Shown one piece after another: positions 9,066-18,767 of a stretch of 64,000 bases of DNA (the first letter of the stretch is position 1; every line of letters starts with the position of its first letter). The notes beneath the pieces are model-generated. The model was given only the letters and a program-made list of their open reading frames with translations, did not search any database and was not told the DNA's origin. A program made the position numbers and the translations under genes. The DNA lies in contig PHCV01000001.1 of the NCBI GenBank assembly GCA_002842395.1, positions 186,001 through 250,000 of the forward strand, written 5' to 3'. Source of the DNA: Betaproteobacteria bacterium HGW-Betaproteobacteria-11. GTDB taxonomy: Bacteria > Pseudomonadota > Gammaproteobacteria > Burkholderiales > Rhodocyclaceae.

Positions 9066-10601
9066 ATGAGCCATGCGTTACCGATCGCCAGAAGCGCCGC
9101 CGCCGAATGCGTCCTGCTGACCCGCATGGCCAACCGCCACGGCCTGATCACCGGCGCCACCGGCACCGGCAAGACGGTCACCTTGCAGCGCATCGCCGAG
9201 CAACTGTCGCAAGCCGGCGTACCCGTGTTCCTGGCGGATGCCAAGGGCGACCTCTCCGGCCTGGGGGCGGCGGGCGTGGCCGGAGAGAAATTGCAAAAGC
9301 GGCTGGATATGCTGGGCATCACCGACTGGCAGGGGACGGGTTTTCCGGTGACCTTCTGGGACGTGTTCGGCGAACTCGGCCATCCGCTACGGGCCACGGT
9401 CTCCGACATGGGGCCGCTGCTGCTTGGCCGTCTTCTCGAACTGAACGACACCCAGTCCGGCGTGCTGCAACTGGTGTTCAAGGTCGCCGACGATCAGGGG
9501 CTGTTGCTGCTCGACCTGAAAGACCTGCGGGCGATGGTGCAGCACGTCGGCGAACATGCCGATGAATTCCGCACCGGCTATGGCAATGTCTCGGCGGCCT
9601 CGATCGGCGCCATCCAGCGGGGGCTGCTGGCCCTGGAAGAGCAAGGCGGCGACGCCTTCTTCGGCGAGCCAATGCTCGACATCGACGACCTGCTGCAAAT
9701 CGGGGGCGGACGCGGCATGATCAACGTTTTTGCCGCCGAGAAGCTGCTCAACTCGCCGCGGCTCTACGCCAGCTTCCTGCTCTGGCTGCTGGCCGAGTTG
9801 TTCGAGCGCCTGCCGGAAGCGGGCGACCTGGACAAGCCCAAGCTGGTGTTCTTTTTCGACGAAGCGCATTTGCTGTTCAGCGATGCGCCGCCAGCGTTGT
9901 TGCAGAAGGTGGAACAGGTGGTGCGCCTGATTCGCTCGAAGGGCGTCGGCGTGTTTTTCGTCACCCAGAGTCCGCTCGACATTCCCGACAGCGTGCTCGG
10001 GCAACTGGGCAACCGCGTGCAGCATGCCTTGCGCGCCTTCACCCCGCGCGACCAGAAAGCGGTCAAGGCGGCGGCCGACACCTTGCGCGCCAACCCGGCC
10101 TTCGATGCGGCAGCGGCAATCAGCGAGCTTGGCGTCGGCGAGGCGCTGGTTTCCTTGCTCGACGAGAAGGGCGCGCCGAGCGTGGTCGAGCGCGCCTTCG
10201 TGCTGCCGCCGGCCTCGCGCATCGGACCGCTCTCGCCGGATGAACGCGGTGCGGCGATCCGGGCTTCGCCCCTGGCCGGGCATTACGAGAAAGCACTCGA
10301 CCGCGAATCGGCCTTCGAGAAGCTCGCCCAGGCGAATCCGGCAACCGCCTCCGCCGCAACCCGGAAAGTCGGCGCTGGCGGTACGGCGACCCCGGCCGGC
10401 GAGCAACCCGCGGCGCAGGAAGGCGGGCTGTTGGGCAGCCTGGGCGGCATGCTTGGCGAGCTGATGGGCGGGAGCGGCAACCGGCGGCAGGGCGTCGTTG
10501 AGGCGGCCGTGAAAAGCGCCGCGCGCACGGTCGGCTCGCAAGTCGGCCGCGAGATCGTGCGTGGCGTGCTGGGCTCGATCCTCGGCGGCCGCCGACGCTG
10601 A
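9066..10601 (+). CDS. HerA-like P-loop ATPase (DUF853 family)
   Basis: 511 residues from ATG 9066, preceded by a GGGGGAAA purine stretch; ATGs at 9033 and 9036 are also in frame. Walker A is [18 protein letters not shown] (about 27-44), and the Walker B region is [13 protein letters not shown] (about 260). Late conserved text ([31 protein letters not shown]) is typical of the HerA/FtsK-type DUF853 proteins. The exact role is not established. A variable Ala/Gly-rich tail contains a dispersed repeat read as [10 protein letters not shown], followed by a Gly-rich segment [17 protein letters not shown]. Confidence 0.88.
   Translation: MSHALPIARSAAAECVLLTRMANRHGLITGATGTGKTVTLQRIAEQLSQAGVPVFLADAKGDLSGLGAAGVAGEKLQKRLDMLGITDWQGTGFPVTFWDVFGELGHPLRATVSDMGPLLLGRLLELNDTQSGVLQLVFKVADDQGLLLLDLKDLRAMVQHVGEHADEFRTGYGNVSAASIGAIQRGLLALEEQGGDAFFGEPMLDIDDLLQIGGGRGMINVFAAEKLLNSPRLYASFLLWLLAELFERLPEAGDLDKPKLVFFFDEAHLLFSDAPPALLQKVEQVVRLIRSKGVGVFFVTQSPLDIPDSVLGQLGNRVQHALRAFTPRDQKAVKAAADTLRANPAFDAAAAISELGVGEALVSLLDEKGAPSVVERAFVLPPASRIGPLSPDERGAAIRASPLAGHYEKALDRESAFEKLAQANPATASAATRKVGAGGTATPAGEQPAAQEGGLLGSLGGMLGELMGGSGNRRQGVVEAAVKSAARTVGSQVGREIVRGVLGSILGGRRR
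10365..10388 (+). repeat. Dispersed 25-bp repeat, copy 4 (inside the HerA-like gene)
   Basis: Plus orientation, AAAGTCGGCGCTGGCGG then TACGGCG. It is read in sense as KVGAGGTA in the low-complexity C-terminal region. Confidence 0.8.
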
Positions 10602-10603
10602 GT

Positions 10604-10876
10604 CTAGGGGCTGTTCTCATTCAGCACATGGGCGCGACGGGCATATTTGGGATGCAGCGCAAGGCGCGGCGGCGCAGGCAGTGGTTATTCCACGACCAGC
10701 CGCCGCAACGCGGCGATGCGCCCAAATATGTCCGTCCCTCCGGGTTGCCGCCCAATGCGGCGTCTGCTACGTTGCACGCCTTGGCAAGGGGATGGCCCTT
10801 GCCGGCGGCGCGCGCCTTGCATCCATCCGCATTGGGCGACAACGCGCTCCATGCGATGAATGAGAAGAGCCCCTAG
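10604..10876. mobile_element. MITE-like element with 20-bp terminal inverted repeats
   Basis: The 273-bp segment begins CTAGGGGCTGTTCTCATTCA and ends with its reverse complement at one mismatch (10857-10876). CTAG at each end could be a four-base target duplication. Inside are two more stem-loops: a CATATTTGGG arm (about 10640) pairs with CCCAAATATG (about 10721), and TTGCCGCCCAATGCGG (about 10745) pairs with its near-complement near 10828. No transposase is encoded. It begins two bases after the stop of the HerA-like gene, where it may also act as a terminator. Confidence 0.75.
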
Positions 10877-10946
10877 GGCTTGATGCTGAACCGCCTTTCC
10901 CCGCACGGCCTCGGGGTCGTGCTCGCGGTCATCGCGGCCTGATGCC

Positions 10947-11179
10947 ATAATCCTTGAAACCTCAGTCGACCGCTTATCCATCCTTGACCCGCCGCATGAA
11001 TACTGGCCTTTGTGCCGTCGAGGCGATTCACCCGTTGGGTGACAGCTGCGCTGCCGCTGGCACGTCCGGCCTTTTGTCGCTTCTCCTTGCAGGCATGAGC
11101 CTGCCGCGTCGTCGCTTCGCGCCGGCCATCCCGCCCAAACGCACCATCAGCCGCGTTCAACCGAGGTTTCAAGGATAAT
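10947..11179. mobile_element. Second small inverted-repeat element before the TonB receptor
   Basis: Arms 10947-10963 (ATAATCCTTGAAACCTC) and 11163-11179 are reverse complements at 16 of 17 positions and enclose 199 bases. The interior has short hairpins (GCAGGC-ATGA-GCCTGC near 11091; CACCC-GTT-GGGTG near 11029) and no convincing gene. The right arm contains AAGGAT, which serves as ribosome-binding site for the receptor gene starting at 11186. Whether it is a mobile repeat or a structured leader cannot be decided from one copy. Confidence 0.5.
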
Positions 11180-11185
11180 TGCGGC

Positions 11186-13168
11186 ATGTCCCGTTTTCGC
11201 ATCGGTCACCCCATCGCCCTCCTCGCCGCGCCGGTTTTCCTGGCGGTATGTGCCTTTCCGGCCCCCGCCCACGGGGTGTCGGAAAAGGACTATTTTTCCG
11301 ACCTGCCGGAAGTGCTCTCCGTCTCGCGTCTGGCGCAACCGCTGGATGAAGTGCCCGGTGCGGTGACGGTGATCGATGGCGAGACCATCCGCCGCCTCGC
11401 CGTGCGCGACGTGGCCGAGGTGCTGCGGCTGGTGCCGGGTTTCAGCTTCACCCGCAGGAACGGTGGCAATCCGCTCGTCCAGTACCATGCCGCGCTCGAC
11501 GAATACGGTTCGCGGATGCAGGTCTATGTCGACGGCCGCTCGGTGTATTCGCCGTTCTATCTGGGTGACACGCATCGCGGCCTGCTTGGCGTGGTGCTCG
11601 AAGACATCGAGCGCATCGAGGTGCTGCGCGGCTCGAATTCGGCGGCCTTCGGCGGCAATGCCTTTCTCGGCGTGGTCAATATCATTACCCGGCATAGCGC
11701 CGATACCCTCGGCGGCAGCGTCAGCGTGACGCGCGGCGATCGAGGCATCGGCGACCAGAGCGCGCGGCTTGGCTGGGGCGACGAGACGGCGAGTTTCCGG
11801 CTCTCCGCGGCGAGCCAGGCCGATCATGGTTTGAAGCGGGTGTTCGACGACAGCCGGACGGATCAGTTGCATCTGCGCGGTGACCTTCATCCGGCGGCCA
11901 ATGACGAGGTGCTGCTCGAACTGGGTGCGATGCGGCAGAGTTTCGGCGAGGGGCGGCCGCCGGCGCCATGCCTGGTGGGCGGTTTTCCCTTCATCTGCGA
12001 TACCAACAAGGAACGCACGAACGCGTTTCGCAGCGGCTACCTGCATCTGCAATGGACGCGGATGATCTCGCAGGATGAGTCGATGCGCTTCTCGCTGAGC
12101 CACGACAGCGAGTATTTTCACGATGCGTTTCTCGCTGAACGATTCGCCCAGGTACCGCTGCCGCCGCCGCTCGACTATCACCATGCGCTGGTCGATTCCG
12201 GCGGCAAGTCGCAGCGGCAGAGCCTTGAATTCCAGCATACCCGGCGCTGGAACGAGGCCTGGCGCACGGTCTGGGGTGTCGAGGCGCGCCGCGAGGCGGT
12301 GGTTTCGCCGCCGCTGTTCGCCACCAGCGAGAGCTTCAGCCAGCAGCAGTTGCGCCTGTTCGGGAATGTCGAATGGCGGCCGGCGCAAGACTGGCTGATC
12401 AATGCCGGCGGCATGGCGGAGCGCGGGCGCTTCGGAAGTTTCGACGGTCATTGGTTCGCCCCGCGCCTGGCGGTGAATTATCACCTCACGCCGCAGCACA
12501 CGCTGCGCGCCGCGGCGACGCAATCCTTTCACGACCCGGGCCTCTACGAACAGCGCGCCGACACGCGGCTCAACGTGGTGCCGCTGGGCATGCTGCAGCT
12601 GGTTCGCGCCAGCGGCGGGGTGCGGCCGGAATCGCTGATCGCGCAGGAGCTCGGCTATCTTGGCCGGTTCCGCGAATTCGCGCTGACCGTCGATCTGCGT
12701 CTTTACCGCGAGCGGCTGAATCAGCGGATATGGAGGTATGGCGTCGATTACGTGAATCTGCCCGGGCCGACCAATCGCGGCTTCGAATATCAGTTCGACT
12801 GGCGGCCATTCGCGGCGACCCGCCTGCTTTTCGCCCAGGCGCACCAGCGGGTGATCGCCGGGCGCGACGACAACAACGAGGCGCTGGAGGCGCCGCGTCG
12901 GGTGTCGTCGCTGACCTGGCTGCAAAAACTGCCCGGCAACCTCGATTTTTCGCTGATGGCCAGCGAAACCCTGCCGCTGCGCTGGGGTGGCGGGGTGCTG
13001 TCCGCCGTGCGCGAACTGGACGCCCGGCTGGGCTGGCATTTCCATCTCGGCGCAACCCATGGCGAGCTGGCCTTCGCGGTGCAACTTCCCGGCGGCAGCG
13101 GCCAGCAATACCAGACCGACCATGTGTTCGATCGCCGTGCCTGGACCACGCTGCGACTGGATTTCTGA
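11186..13168 (+). CDS. TonB-dependent outer-membrane receptor
   Basis: 660 residues. A signal peptide (about 1-29, cleavage after PAHG) is followed by a plug domain (LDEVPGAVTVIDGETIRRL, VAEVLRLVPGF, MQVYVDGRSVYSPF, IERIEVLRGSNSAAFGGNAFLGVVNIITR, about 50-170) and a 22-strand-type barrel ending in aromatic RAWTTLRLDF. The substrate is not evident. The two next genes, a periplasmic binding-like protein and a sensor kinase, follow with a three-base gap and a four-base overlap, so this receptor is probably part of a ligand-responsive module. No extended N-terminal signalling domain is present. Confidence 0.92.
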   Translation: MSRFRIGHPIALLAAPVFLAVCAFPAPAHGVSEKDYFSDLPEVLSVSRLAQPLDEVPGAVTVIDGETIRRLAVRDVAEVLRLVPGFSFTRRNGGNPLVQYHAALDEYGSRMQVYVDGRSVYSPFYLGDTHRGLLGVVLEDIERIEVLRGSNSAAFGGNAFLGVVNIITRHSADTLGGSVSVTRGDRGIGDQSARLGWGDETASFRLSAASQADHGLKRVFDDSRTDQLHLRGDLHPAANDEVLLELGAMRQSFGEGRPPAPCLVGGFPFICDTNKERTNAFRSGYLHLQWTRMISQDESMRFSLSHDSEYFHDAFLAERFAQVPLPPPLDYHHALVDSGGKSQRQSLEFQHTRRWNEAWRTVWGVEARREAVVSPPLFATSESFSQQQLRLFGNVEWRPAQDWLINAGGMAERGRFGSFDGHWFAPRLAVNYHLTPQHTLRAAATQSFHDPGLYEQRADTRLNVVPLGMLQLVRASGGVRPESLIAQELGYLGRFREFALTVDLRLYRERLNQRIWRYGVDYVNLPGPTNRGFEYQFDWRPFAATRLLFAQAHQRVIAGRDDNNEALEAPRRVSSLTWLQKLPGNLDFSLMASETLPLRWGGGVLSAVRELDARLGWHFHLGATHGELAFAVQLPGGSGQQYQTDHVFDRRAWTTLRLDF

Positions 13169-13171
13169 GCC

Positions 13172-14116
13172 ATGCGCCGCTTTTTCCTCCCCCTCCTCGC
13201 CGTGCTGTGCCTATGTCTAATGACATATGAATCAGCGCGGGCGGAAGGCAAAATCGCCGTCTGGGTGGTGCTTCCCGAAAATAGCGGGGTGTACGCGGCA
13301 ACCGCCGCCGCGTTGCGTGCCGAAGTCGAGGTCCGCCTGCCGGGACGCATCGCGTGGCAGGTGGTGCGCGGCACCGACTGGCCCGCGGCGCCGGCACCGA
13401 AATGGGTGGTGGCGGTCGGAGTTGCCGCCTTGCAGGATGTCGAGAGGAAGTTTTTTGCTGCCTCCGGACCCGCTCCAGCCGTGCTGGCCACCCTGTTGCC
13501 GCGGCAGGGTTTCGAACAACTGGCCGCGAGCACCCCGGCGCAGATGCGCGAGGGACGGCTCTCGGCCGTGGTGCTCGATCAGCCGCCAAGCCGGCAACTG
13601 GCGCTGATTCGCCTGGCCTTGCCGGCCGCTCGTCAGGTCGGCGTGCTGACTGGCCGGGCGACGCCGTTGCCGGCACTGGAACAGGCGGCGCATGAGGCGG
13701 GTTTGTACTTGACGGCGGCGCCGGCGCAGGACGAGATGTTGTTCTCTGCCCTGCGCATGGTGTTGCCGGTGGCCGATGTGTTGCTGGCGTTGCCCGATCC
13801 CGAAGTGTTCAACAGCCGTAGCGTGCCACCGATCCTCACCGCAGCCTTCCGGCGGAAGGTGCCGCTGCTCGGCTTCTCGCCAGCCTACGTCAAGGCCGGC
13901 GCGCTGCTGGCGTTGTATTCGACGCCGTCCCAGATCGGCCGCCAGAGCGGCGCCATGCTGGTGGCTGCATTCGCCGGGGGCCGCTTGCCGCCGGTGCAGC
14001 CGCCCCGCGAATTCGTCGTCGAGATCAATATCGACGTGGCCCGCCTGTTCGGCCTGCGGCTCGATGCGGGGCAGTTGTCGGAGTCGCTGGCCAGGCAGGA
14101 GAACGACGCGCGATGA
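13172..14116 (+). CDS. Periplasmic binding-protein-like component
   Basis: 314 residues with a signal peptide (MRRFFLPLLAVLCLCLMTYESARAEG). The body resembles ABC-transporter substrate-binding proteins of the COG2984/TrpX type: VLATLLPRQGFEQL, DQPPSRQLALIRLALPAARQVGVLTG, VADVLLALPDPEVFNSRSVPPILTAAFRRKVPLLGFSPAYVKAGALLALYS. No ABC permease or ATPase is adjacent; the neighbours are a TonB receptor and a sensor kinase, so it may pass a ligand signal to the kinase rather than support import (inference). It overlaps the kinase gene by four bases. Confidence 0.75.
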   Translation: MRRFFLPLLAVLCLCLMTYESARAEGKIAVWVVLPENSGVYAATAAALRAEVEVRLPGRIAWQVVRGTDWPAAPAPKWVVAVGVAALQDVERKFFAASGPAPAVLATLLPRQGFEQLAASTPAQMREGRLSAVVLDQPPSRQLALIRLALPAARQVGVLTGRATPLPALEQAAHEAGLYLTAAPAQDEMLFSALRMVLPVADVLLALPDPEVFNSRSVPPILTAAFRRKVPLLGFSPAYVKAGALLALYSTPSQIGRQSGAMLVAAFAGGRLPPVQPPREFVVEINIDVARLFGLRLDAGQLSESLARQENDAR

Positions 14117-15615
14117 AGCTGCGCCTGCGTCTGTTGCTGGCGGCCCTGGTGCCAGTGCTGCTGCTGGCCGGGGTGCTGACCACGGCCTTCGTCCTGCGTT
14201 TGAACAGCGATCTGCAACAAGCACTGAACACGCGTGGCAGGGCGCTGGTTCGCCAGTTGGCGGCGACGGCCGAATTCGACGTGCTCGCCGGCCGGCGTGA
14301 GGAGTTGGCGGCCTTGGGCAACAGTGTCTTTCGTGCCGACCCGGATGTGCGTGGCGCCGCGTTGACCGATGCCGATGGCCGTCTGCTGGCCATCAGCGGC
14401 GAGCTGCATGTCACGCGCTGGCCGTCCTTGCAGTCGATCGAGGCGCAGCCATTGCAGGACGATCTCGTCATCTTCGTCGAACCGATCCAGCGCCGGGTGG
14501 CTCCGCTCGAGGATATTTATAGCGGCGAAAGTGAAAAAGTCGGCGCTGGCGACACGGCGGCCTTGCCGATCGGCCATGCGGTGATCGAAATGTCGACGCA
14601 GTCGATCGTTGCCCAGCGCAACCGGGTGATCGTTGCCGGCCTGGCGCTGGCCCTGCTCGGGGCGGCTCTGGCCAGCCTGCTCGCCCGCCGCATCGCCCGC
14701 TCGGTGACGCGGCCGCTGCTGGCGGCAACGGAGGTGGTACATCGCCTCGGTCGCGGCGAGCTGACGGCGCGCATGGATGTCGATGCAGCGGGCGCCTTGC
14801 GCGCTCTGGCGGCCGATATCAACGTCATGGCCGGGCGCATCGGCTTCAGCCAGGACCAGTTGCAGCAGCAGGTCCTGGACGCGACCCGGCAGCTACGCCA
14901 GGAGAAGGACATCGCGTTGGCCGCCACTGTCGCCAAGTCGCGCTTCATCGCCGCGGCGGCCCATGACCTGCGCCAGCCGCTGCATGCCCTCGAACTGTTC
15001 GTCGCCGCGCTGGCGCGTTCATCCGCGATGGCCAGCGAAGCGCACTTGATTGCCTCGACCCAGGCCTCCGCCGTTACCCTGCGCGAGATGTTCGATGCAA
15101 TTCTCGATCTCTCGAAACTCGACGAAGGGCTCGAGGAGCCCTATCTCGAAGCCTTTCCCCTCGAGCCCTTGTTCGCCGACATCGTGCGTCACTATGCGCC
15201 GTTGGCCGGGCAAAAAGGTCTGCGCCTCAAGGTGCACGGCTGTCGCGTGACGGTGCGCAGCGATCGGTACTATGTCGAGCGCATTCTGTTCAATCTCGTC
15301 GCCAATGCCGTGCGCTACACCGGGCAGGGCGGTGTGCTGATCGGCTGTCGGCGGCGCGGCGACGTCGTCCGGGTGGAAGTCTGGGACAGCGGCATCGGCA
15401 TTCCACCGGCAGCCTGGCAGGAGGTTTTCGAGGATTATGTGCAGCTCGACAATCCGGAAAGAAACCGCGAAAAAGGCCTTGGCCTCGGGCTGGCCATCTG
15501 CCGCCGCCTGGCCGCGCTGCTGGCCGCGCCGCTCGGCCTGCGCTCGCATCCCGGCCGCGGCTCGGTATTCTGGCTGGAACTGCCGCTGGCGGAGCTGGCG
15601 AAGGATGGAGGTTAG
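14113..15615 (+). CDS. Membrane sensor histidine kinase
   Basis: 500 residues. Membrane helices lie near residues 7-29 and 178-200 and flank a periplasmic sensor segment; a HAMP domain, a DHp domain with HDLRQPLHALELF (His near residue 284) and a HATPase domain (FNLVANAVRYTGQGG, WDSGIGIP, GLGLGLAICRRLAALL) follow. The HDLRQPL form of the H-box is typical of kinases found with TonB/binding-protein modules. No response regulator is next to it. The sensor domain carries a dispersed repeat read as KVGAGDTAA close to the second helix. Confidence 0.9.
   Translation: MKLRLRLLLAALVPVLLLAGVLTTAFVLRLNSDLQQALNTRGRALVRQLAATAEFDVLAGRREELAALGNSVFRADPDVRGAALTDADGRLLAISGELHVTRWPSLQSIEAQPLQDDLVIFVEPIQRRVAPLEDIYSGESEKVGAGDTAALPIGHAVIEMSTQSIVAQRNRVIVAGLALALLGAALASLLARRIARSVTRPLLAATEVVHRLGRGELTARMDVDAAGALRALAADINVMAGRIGFSQDQLQQQVLDATRQLRQEKDIALAATVAKSRFIAAAAHDLRQPLHALELFVAALARSSAMASEAHLIASTQASAVTLREMFDAILDLSKLDEGLEEPYLEAFPLEPLFADIVRHYAPLAGQKGLRLKVHGCRVTVRSDRYYVERILFNLVANAVRYTGQGGVLIGCRRRGDVVRVEVWDSGIGIPPAAWQEVFEDYVQLDNPERNREKGLGLGLAICRRLAALLAAPLGLRSHPGRGSVFWLELPLAELAKDGG
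14534..14559 (+). repeat. Dispersed 25-bp repeat, copy 5 (inside the histidine kinase)
   Basis: Plus orientation, AAAAAGTCGGCGCTGGCG then ACACGGCG. It is read in sense as KVGAGDTA at the end of the periplasmic domain. Confidence 0.8.
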
Positions 15616-15652
15616 CGTGAAAATACAGCGCCCGCGCCGGGCCGTCCCAAGC

Positions 15653-15769
15653 GGGCGCGGCACGCGGCGGAGCCGCAACCGCCACGAGGTTTATTTGGAG
15701 CACCCCGTAATATCGAGCGTAGCGAGCCGTATCGAACCCCCCGCGAGGGGGGGGAAGGGGGGCGGGCGT
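15653..15769. repeat. C-rich dispersed repeat downstream of metF
   Basis: On the minus strand this reads from the metF hairpin as AACGCCCGCCCCCCTTCCC, then CCCCTCGCGGGGGG and GGCTCGCTACGCTCG, ending in a GC-rich palindromic segment. Related copies are at 6297-6400, 16741-16827, 42237-42400, 51060-51137 and 54383-54490. No gene is present between the kinase and metF. Confidence 0.65.
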
Positions 15770-15806
15770 TTTCATGCTGCGGGGTGATGTTTCCCGCAGC
15801 ATGAAA
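15770..15806 (-). terminator. Hairpin directly after metF
   Basis: Perfect 14-bp arms (15770-15783 and 15793-15806) enclose a nine-base loop. The hairpin starts one base after the metF stop and is followed by AACGCCCGCC. The same loop text GTGATGTTT recurs in the hairpin after modC. There is no long U-tract, so termination is likely but not certain. Confidence 0.6.
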
Positions 15807-15807
15807 G

Positions 15808-16638
15808 TCAGCCGCGGCCCAGGCGGCGGCAGATTTCCAGCGTCAGGCTGGCCTGGTTCATCGAATAGAAATGCAGGCCCGGCGCGCCGGCGTCGAGCAG
15901 GCGCTGGCAGAGCTCGGTAACCACGTCGAGGCCGCAGGCGCGGATCGAGGCGGCATCGTCGCCGAAGCTCTCGAAACGCTTGCGCATCCAGCGCGGAATC
16001 TCGGCGCCGCAGGCATCGGAAAAACGCGCCAGCTTGGCGAAGCTGGCGATCGGCATGATGCCGGGCACGATCGGCGCGCCGATGCCCAGCGCGCGCGCCT
16101 CGGCGACGAAGTGCGTGTAGGCGTCGAGATTGTAGAAATACTGGGTGATCGCGCCATCGGCGCCGGCGTCCATCTTGCGCTTGAAATTGGCCAGATCCTC
16201 TGCCGGGCTCCTCGCCTGCGGGTGCCATTCGGGGTAGGCGGCGACATCGATGTGGAAGGCATCGCCGGTTTCGCGACGAATGAAGCTGACCAGTTCGTTG
16301 GCATAACGGAATTCGCCCGGATCGGCCATCCCCGAGGGCAGATCGCCGCGCAGGGCGACGAGGCGGGTGAGGCCCAGCGCGCGAAAGCGCTCGAGCAGTT
16401 CGCGGATGCCGGCCCGGGTCGAGCCGATGCAGGACAGGTGCGGCGCGGCGGTGCAGCCGACGGCGGCGATTGCGCCGACCGTGGCCAGCGTATGCTCGCG
16501 CGTCGAGCCCCCGGCGCCATAGGTAACCGAGAAGAAGGCGGGGTTCAACGCCGCGAGCTTCTCCCGCGTCAGTTGCAGTTTCTCGGCGCCTTCCGCGGTT
16601 TGCGGCGGAAAGAACTCGATCGATAGTTCAAAACTCAT
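15808..16638 (-). CDS. metF: 5,10-methylenetetrahydrofolate reductase
   Basis: 276 residues starting at MSFELSIEFFPP; an ATG six bases upstream abuts the GGAG box too closely, so 16638 is preferred. The family marks are FSVTYGAGGSTREHTL, PHLSCIGSTRAGIRELLERFRALGLTRLVALRGDLPSG and DGAITQYFYNLDAY. MetF makes 5-methyl-THF for methionine synthesis. It lies downstream of ahcY on the same strand, a normal pairing for S-adenosylhomocysteine recycling, and so may be co-regulated by the SAH riboswitch if transcription reads through. Confidence 0.96.
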   Translation of the reverse strand: MSFELSIEFFPPQTAEGAEKLQLTREKLAALNPAFFSVTYGAGGSTREHTLATVGAIAAVGCTAAPHLSCIGSTRAGIRELLERFRALGLTRLVALRGDLPSGMADPGEFRYANELVSFIRRETGDAFHIDVAAYPEWHPQARSPAEDLANFKRKMDAGADGAITQYFYNLDAYTHFVAEARALGIGAPIVPGIMPIASFAKLARFSDACGAEIPRWMRKRFESFGDDAASIRACGLDVVTELCQRLLDAGAPGLHFYSMNQASLTLEICRRLGRG

Positions 16639-16648
16639 GCGCATCTCC

Positions 16649-16675
16649 AAAAATGTCGGCGCTGACGACACGGCG
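16649..16675 (+). repeat. Dispersed 25-bp repeat, copy 6 (intergenic, before metF)
   Basis: Plus orientation, AAAAATGTCGGCGCTGACG then ACACGGCG, with two changes from consensus. It lies five bases upstream of the metF ATG region. Confidence 0.7.
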
Positions 16676-16740
16676 CGTGTGGCCATTGTCGGCCAGGCAC
16701 GCGCCGTCGGCAACAGTCTTTCACGTGAAATACCGGGATC

Positions 16741-16827
16741 TGACGCGCGGCCACCTGGCGAGCGTAGCGAGCCAGGTAATCGCCTCCCCCGCGAGGGGGA
16801 GGTCGGGAGGGGGCGGGCCTTTATGCC
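16741..16827. repeat. C-rich dispersed repeat between ahcY and metF
   Basis: On the minus strand: AAAGGCCCGCCCCCTCCCG, then CCCCCTCGCGGGGG and GGCTCGCTACGCTCG. It follows the ahcY 3' end at a distance of about 50 bases. Confidence 0.65.
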
Positions 16828-16877
16828 GCTTTTCGAATGGTTCACCCTCCGAGGGTGGCAACTCGCAGTCATGAGCG

Positions 16878-18287
<1,410 letters not shown>

Positions 18288-18360
18288 CTCGAACTCCTCG
18301 AACGGTGACCGGGAGAGGGCGACGCCAGCGTCTGGACTCACCCTGCCCGGTGCGGGTTGG

Positions 18361-18425
18361 GTGAGCGCGGTTCAGAAATATCCGAGCCTGGGGAGGGATG
18401 AACCCTCGCTTGCAGCGCTCCTCGG
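18361..18425 (-). promoter_or_regulatory. SAH riboswitch upstream of ahcY
   Basis: On the minus strand the leader reads CCGAGGAGCGCTGCAAGCG, then CCCAGGCTCGG, then GAACCGCGCTCACCC. CCGAG pairs with CTCGG as P1, and GAGCGC can pair with the downstream GCGCTC as the pseudoknot. This matches the SAH riboswitch architecture, known to turn on ahcY when SAH accumulates. It ends about 75 bases before the ahcY ATG. Confidence 0.9.
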
Positions 18426-18513
18426 AAGGAGGCGGATTATAGCGAATTTCCCGTTTTGTCCCGATTTGTCCTTGACGCCTGCCTGTAGCCACGGCATAAT
18501 GCGCCCTCTCTGA

Positions 18514-18590
18514 CGCGGGGTGGAGCAGTCTGGCAGCTCGTCGGGCTCATAACCCGAAGGTCACAGGTTCAAATCCTGTCCCCGCAACCA
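18514..18590 (+). tRNA. Initiator tRNA-fMet (CAT)
   Basis: The 77-base gene folds as a full cloverleaf with anticodon CAT in GGGCTCATAACCC. Initiator identity is shown by the unpaired C1:A72 (CGCGGGG against CCCCGCA) and the three G:C pairs of the anticodon stem. The CCA end is encoded. Confidence 0.97.
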
Positions 18591-18598
18591 ACAAAAGA

Positions 18599-18632
18599 CA
18601 AGGGCTTGTTCGACTATTCGAGCAGGCCCTTG
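18599..18632 (+). terminator. Terminator-like hairpin after tRNA-fMet
   Basis: Arms 18599-18613 and 18618-18632 pair over 15 positions with two G-U pairs and a four-base loop, followed by TTGCATTCC. It lies eight bases after the tRNA. Confidence 0.7.
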
Positions 18633-18734
18633 TTGCATTCCGGCCTCCCCGCAGGGGCGATGGCGATGGTCTCAAAGGCGACAATTTTCTACTCGATATT
18701 TCCTAACCAAATGATTTAGCTGCCTATTTTTATC

Positions 18735-18748
18735 GGCATCGAATTTGC
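18735..18748 (+). promoter_or_regulatory. Possible sigma-54 promoter before nifV
   Basis: CGGCATCGAATTTGCT has GG and GC separated by ten bases, matching the -24/-12 elements at moderate quality. The predicted start would lie only about eight bases before the nifV ATG and no TGT-N10-ACA site was found upstream, so support is weak. Confidence 0.4.
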
Positions 18749-18767
18749 TAGTCGTAGCTTGACTGCC

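Noticed and set aside
10628-10876. Small protein gene inside the MITE-like element
   Set aside because: The 82-codon frame follows the palindromes and has no ribosome site; frames of this kind come from the repeat structure.
11147-13123. A 658-codon frame antisense to the TonB receptor
   Set aside because: The receptor frame has a signal peptide, plug motifs and a barrel end; the opposite frame has low-complexity composition typical of a GC-rich shadow.
18660-18734. NifA activator site before nifV
   Set aside because: The best candidate (GGT-N10-ACA ending at about 18694) lacks the TGT half, so it was not annotated.
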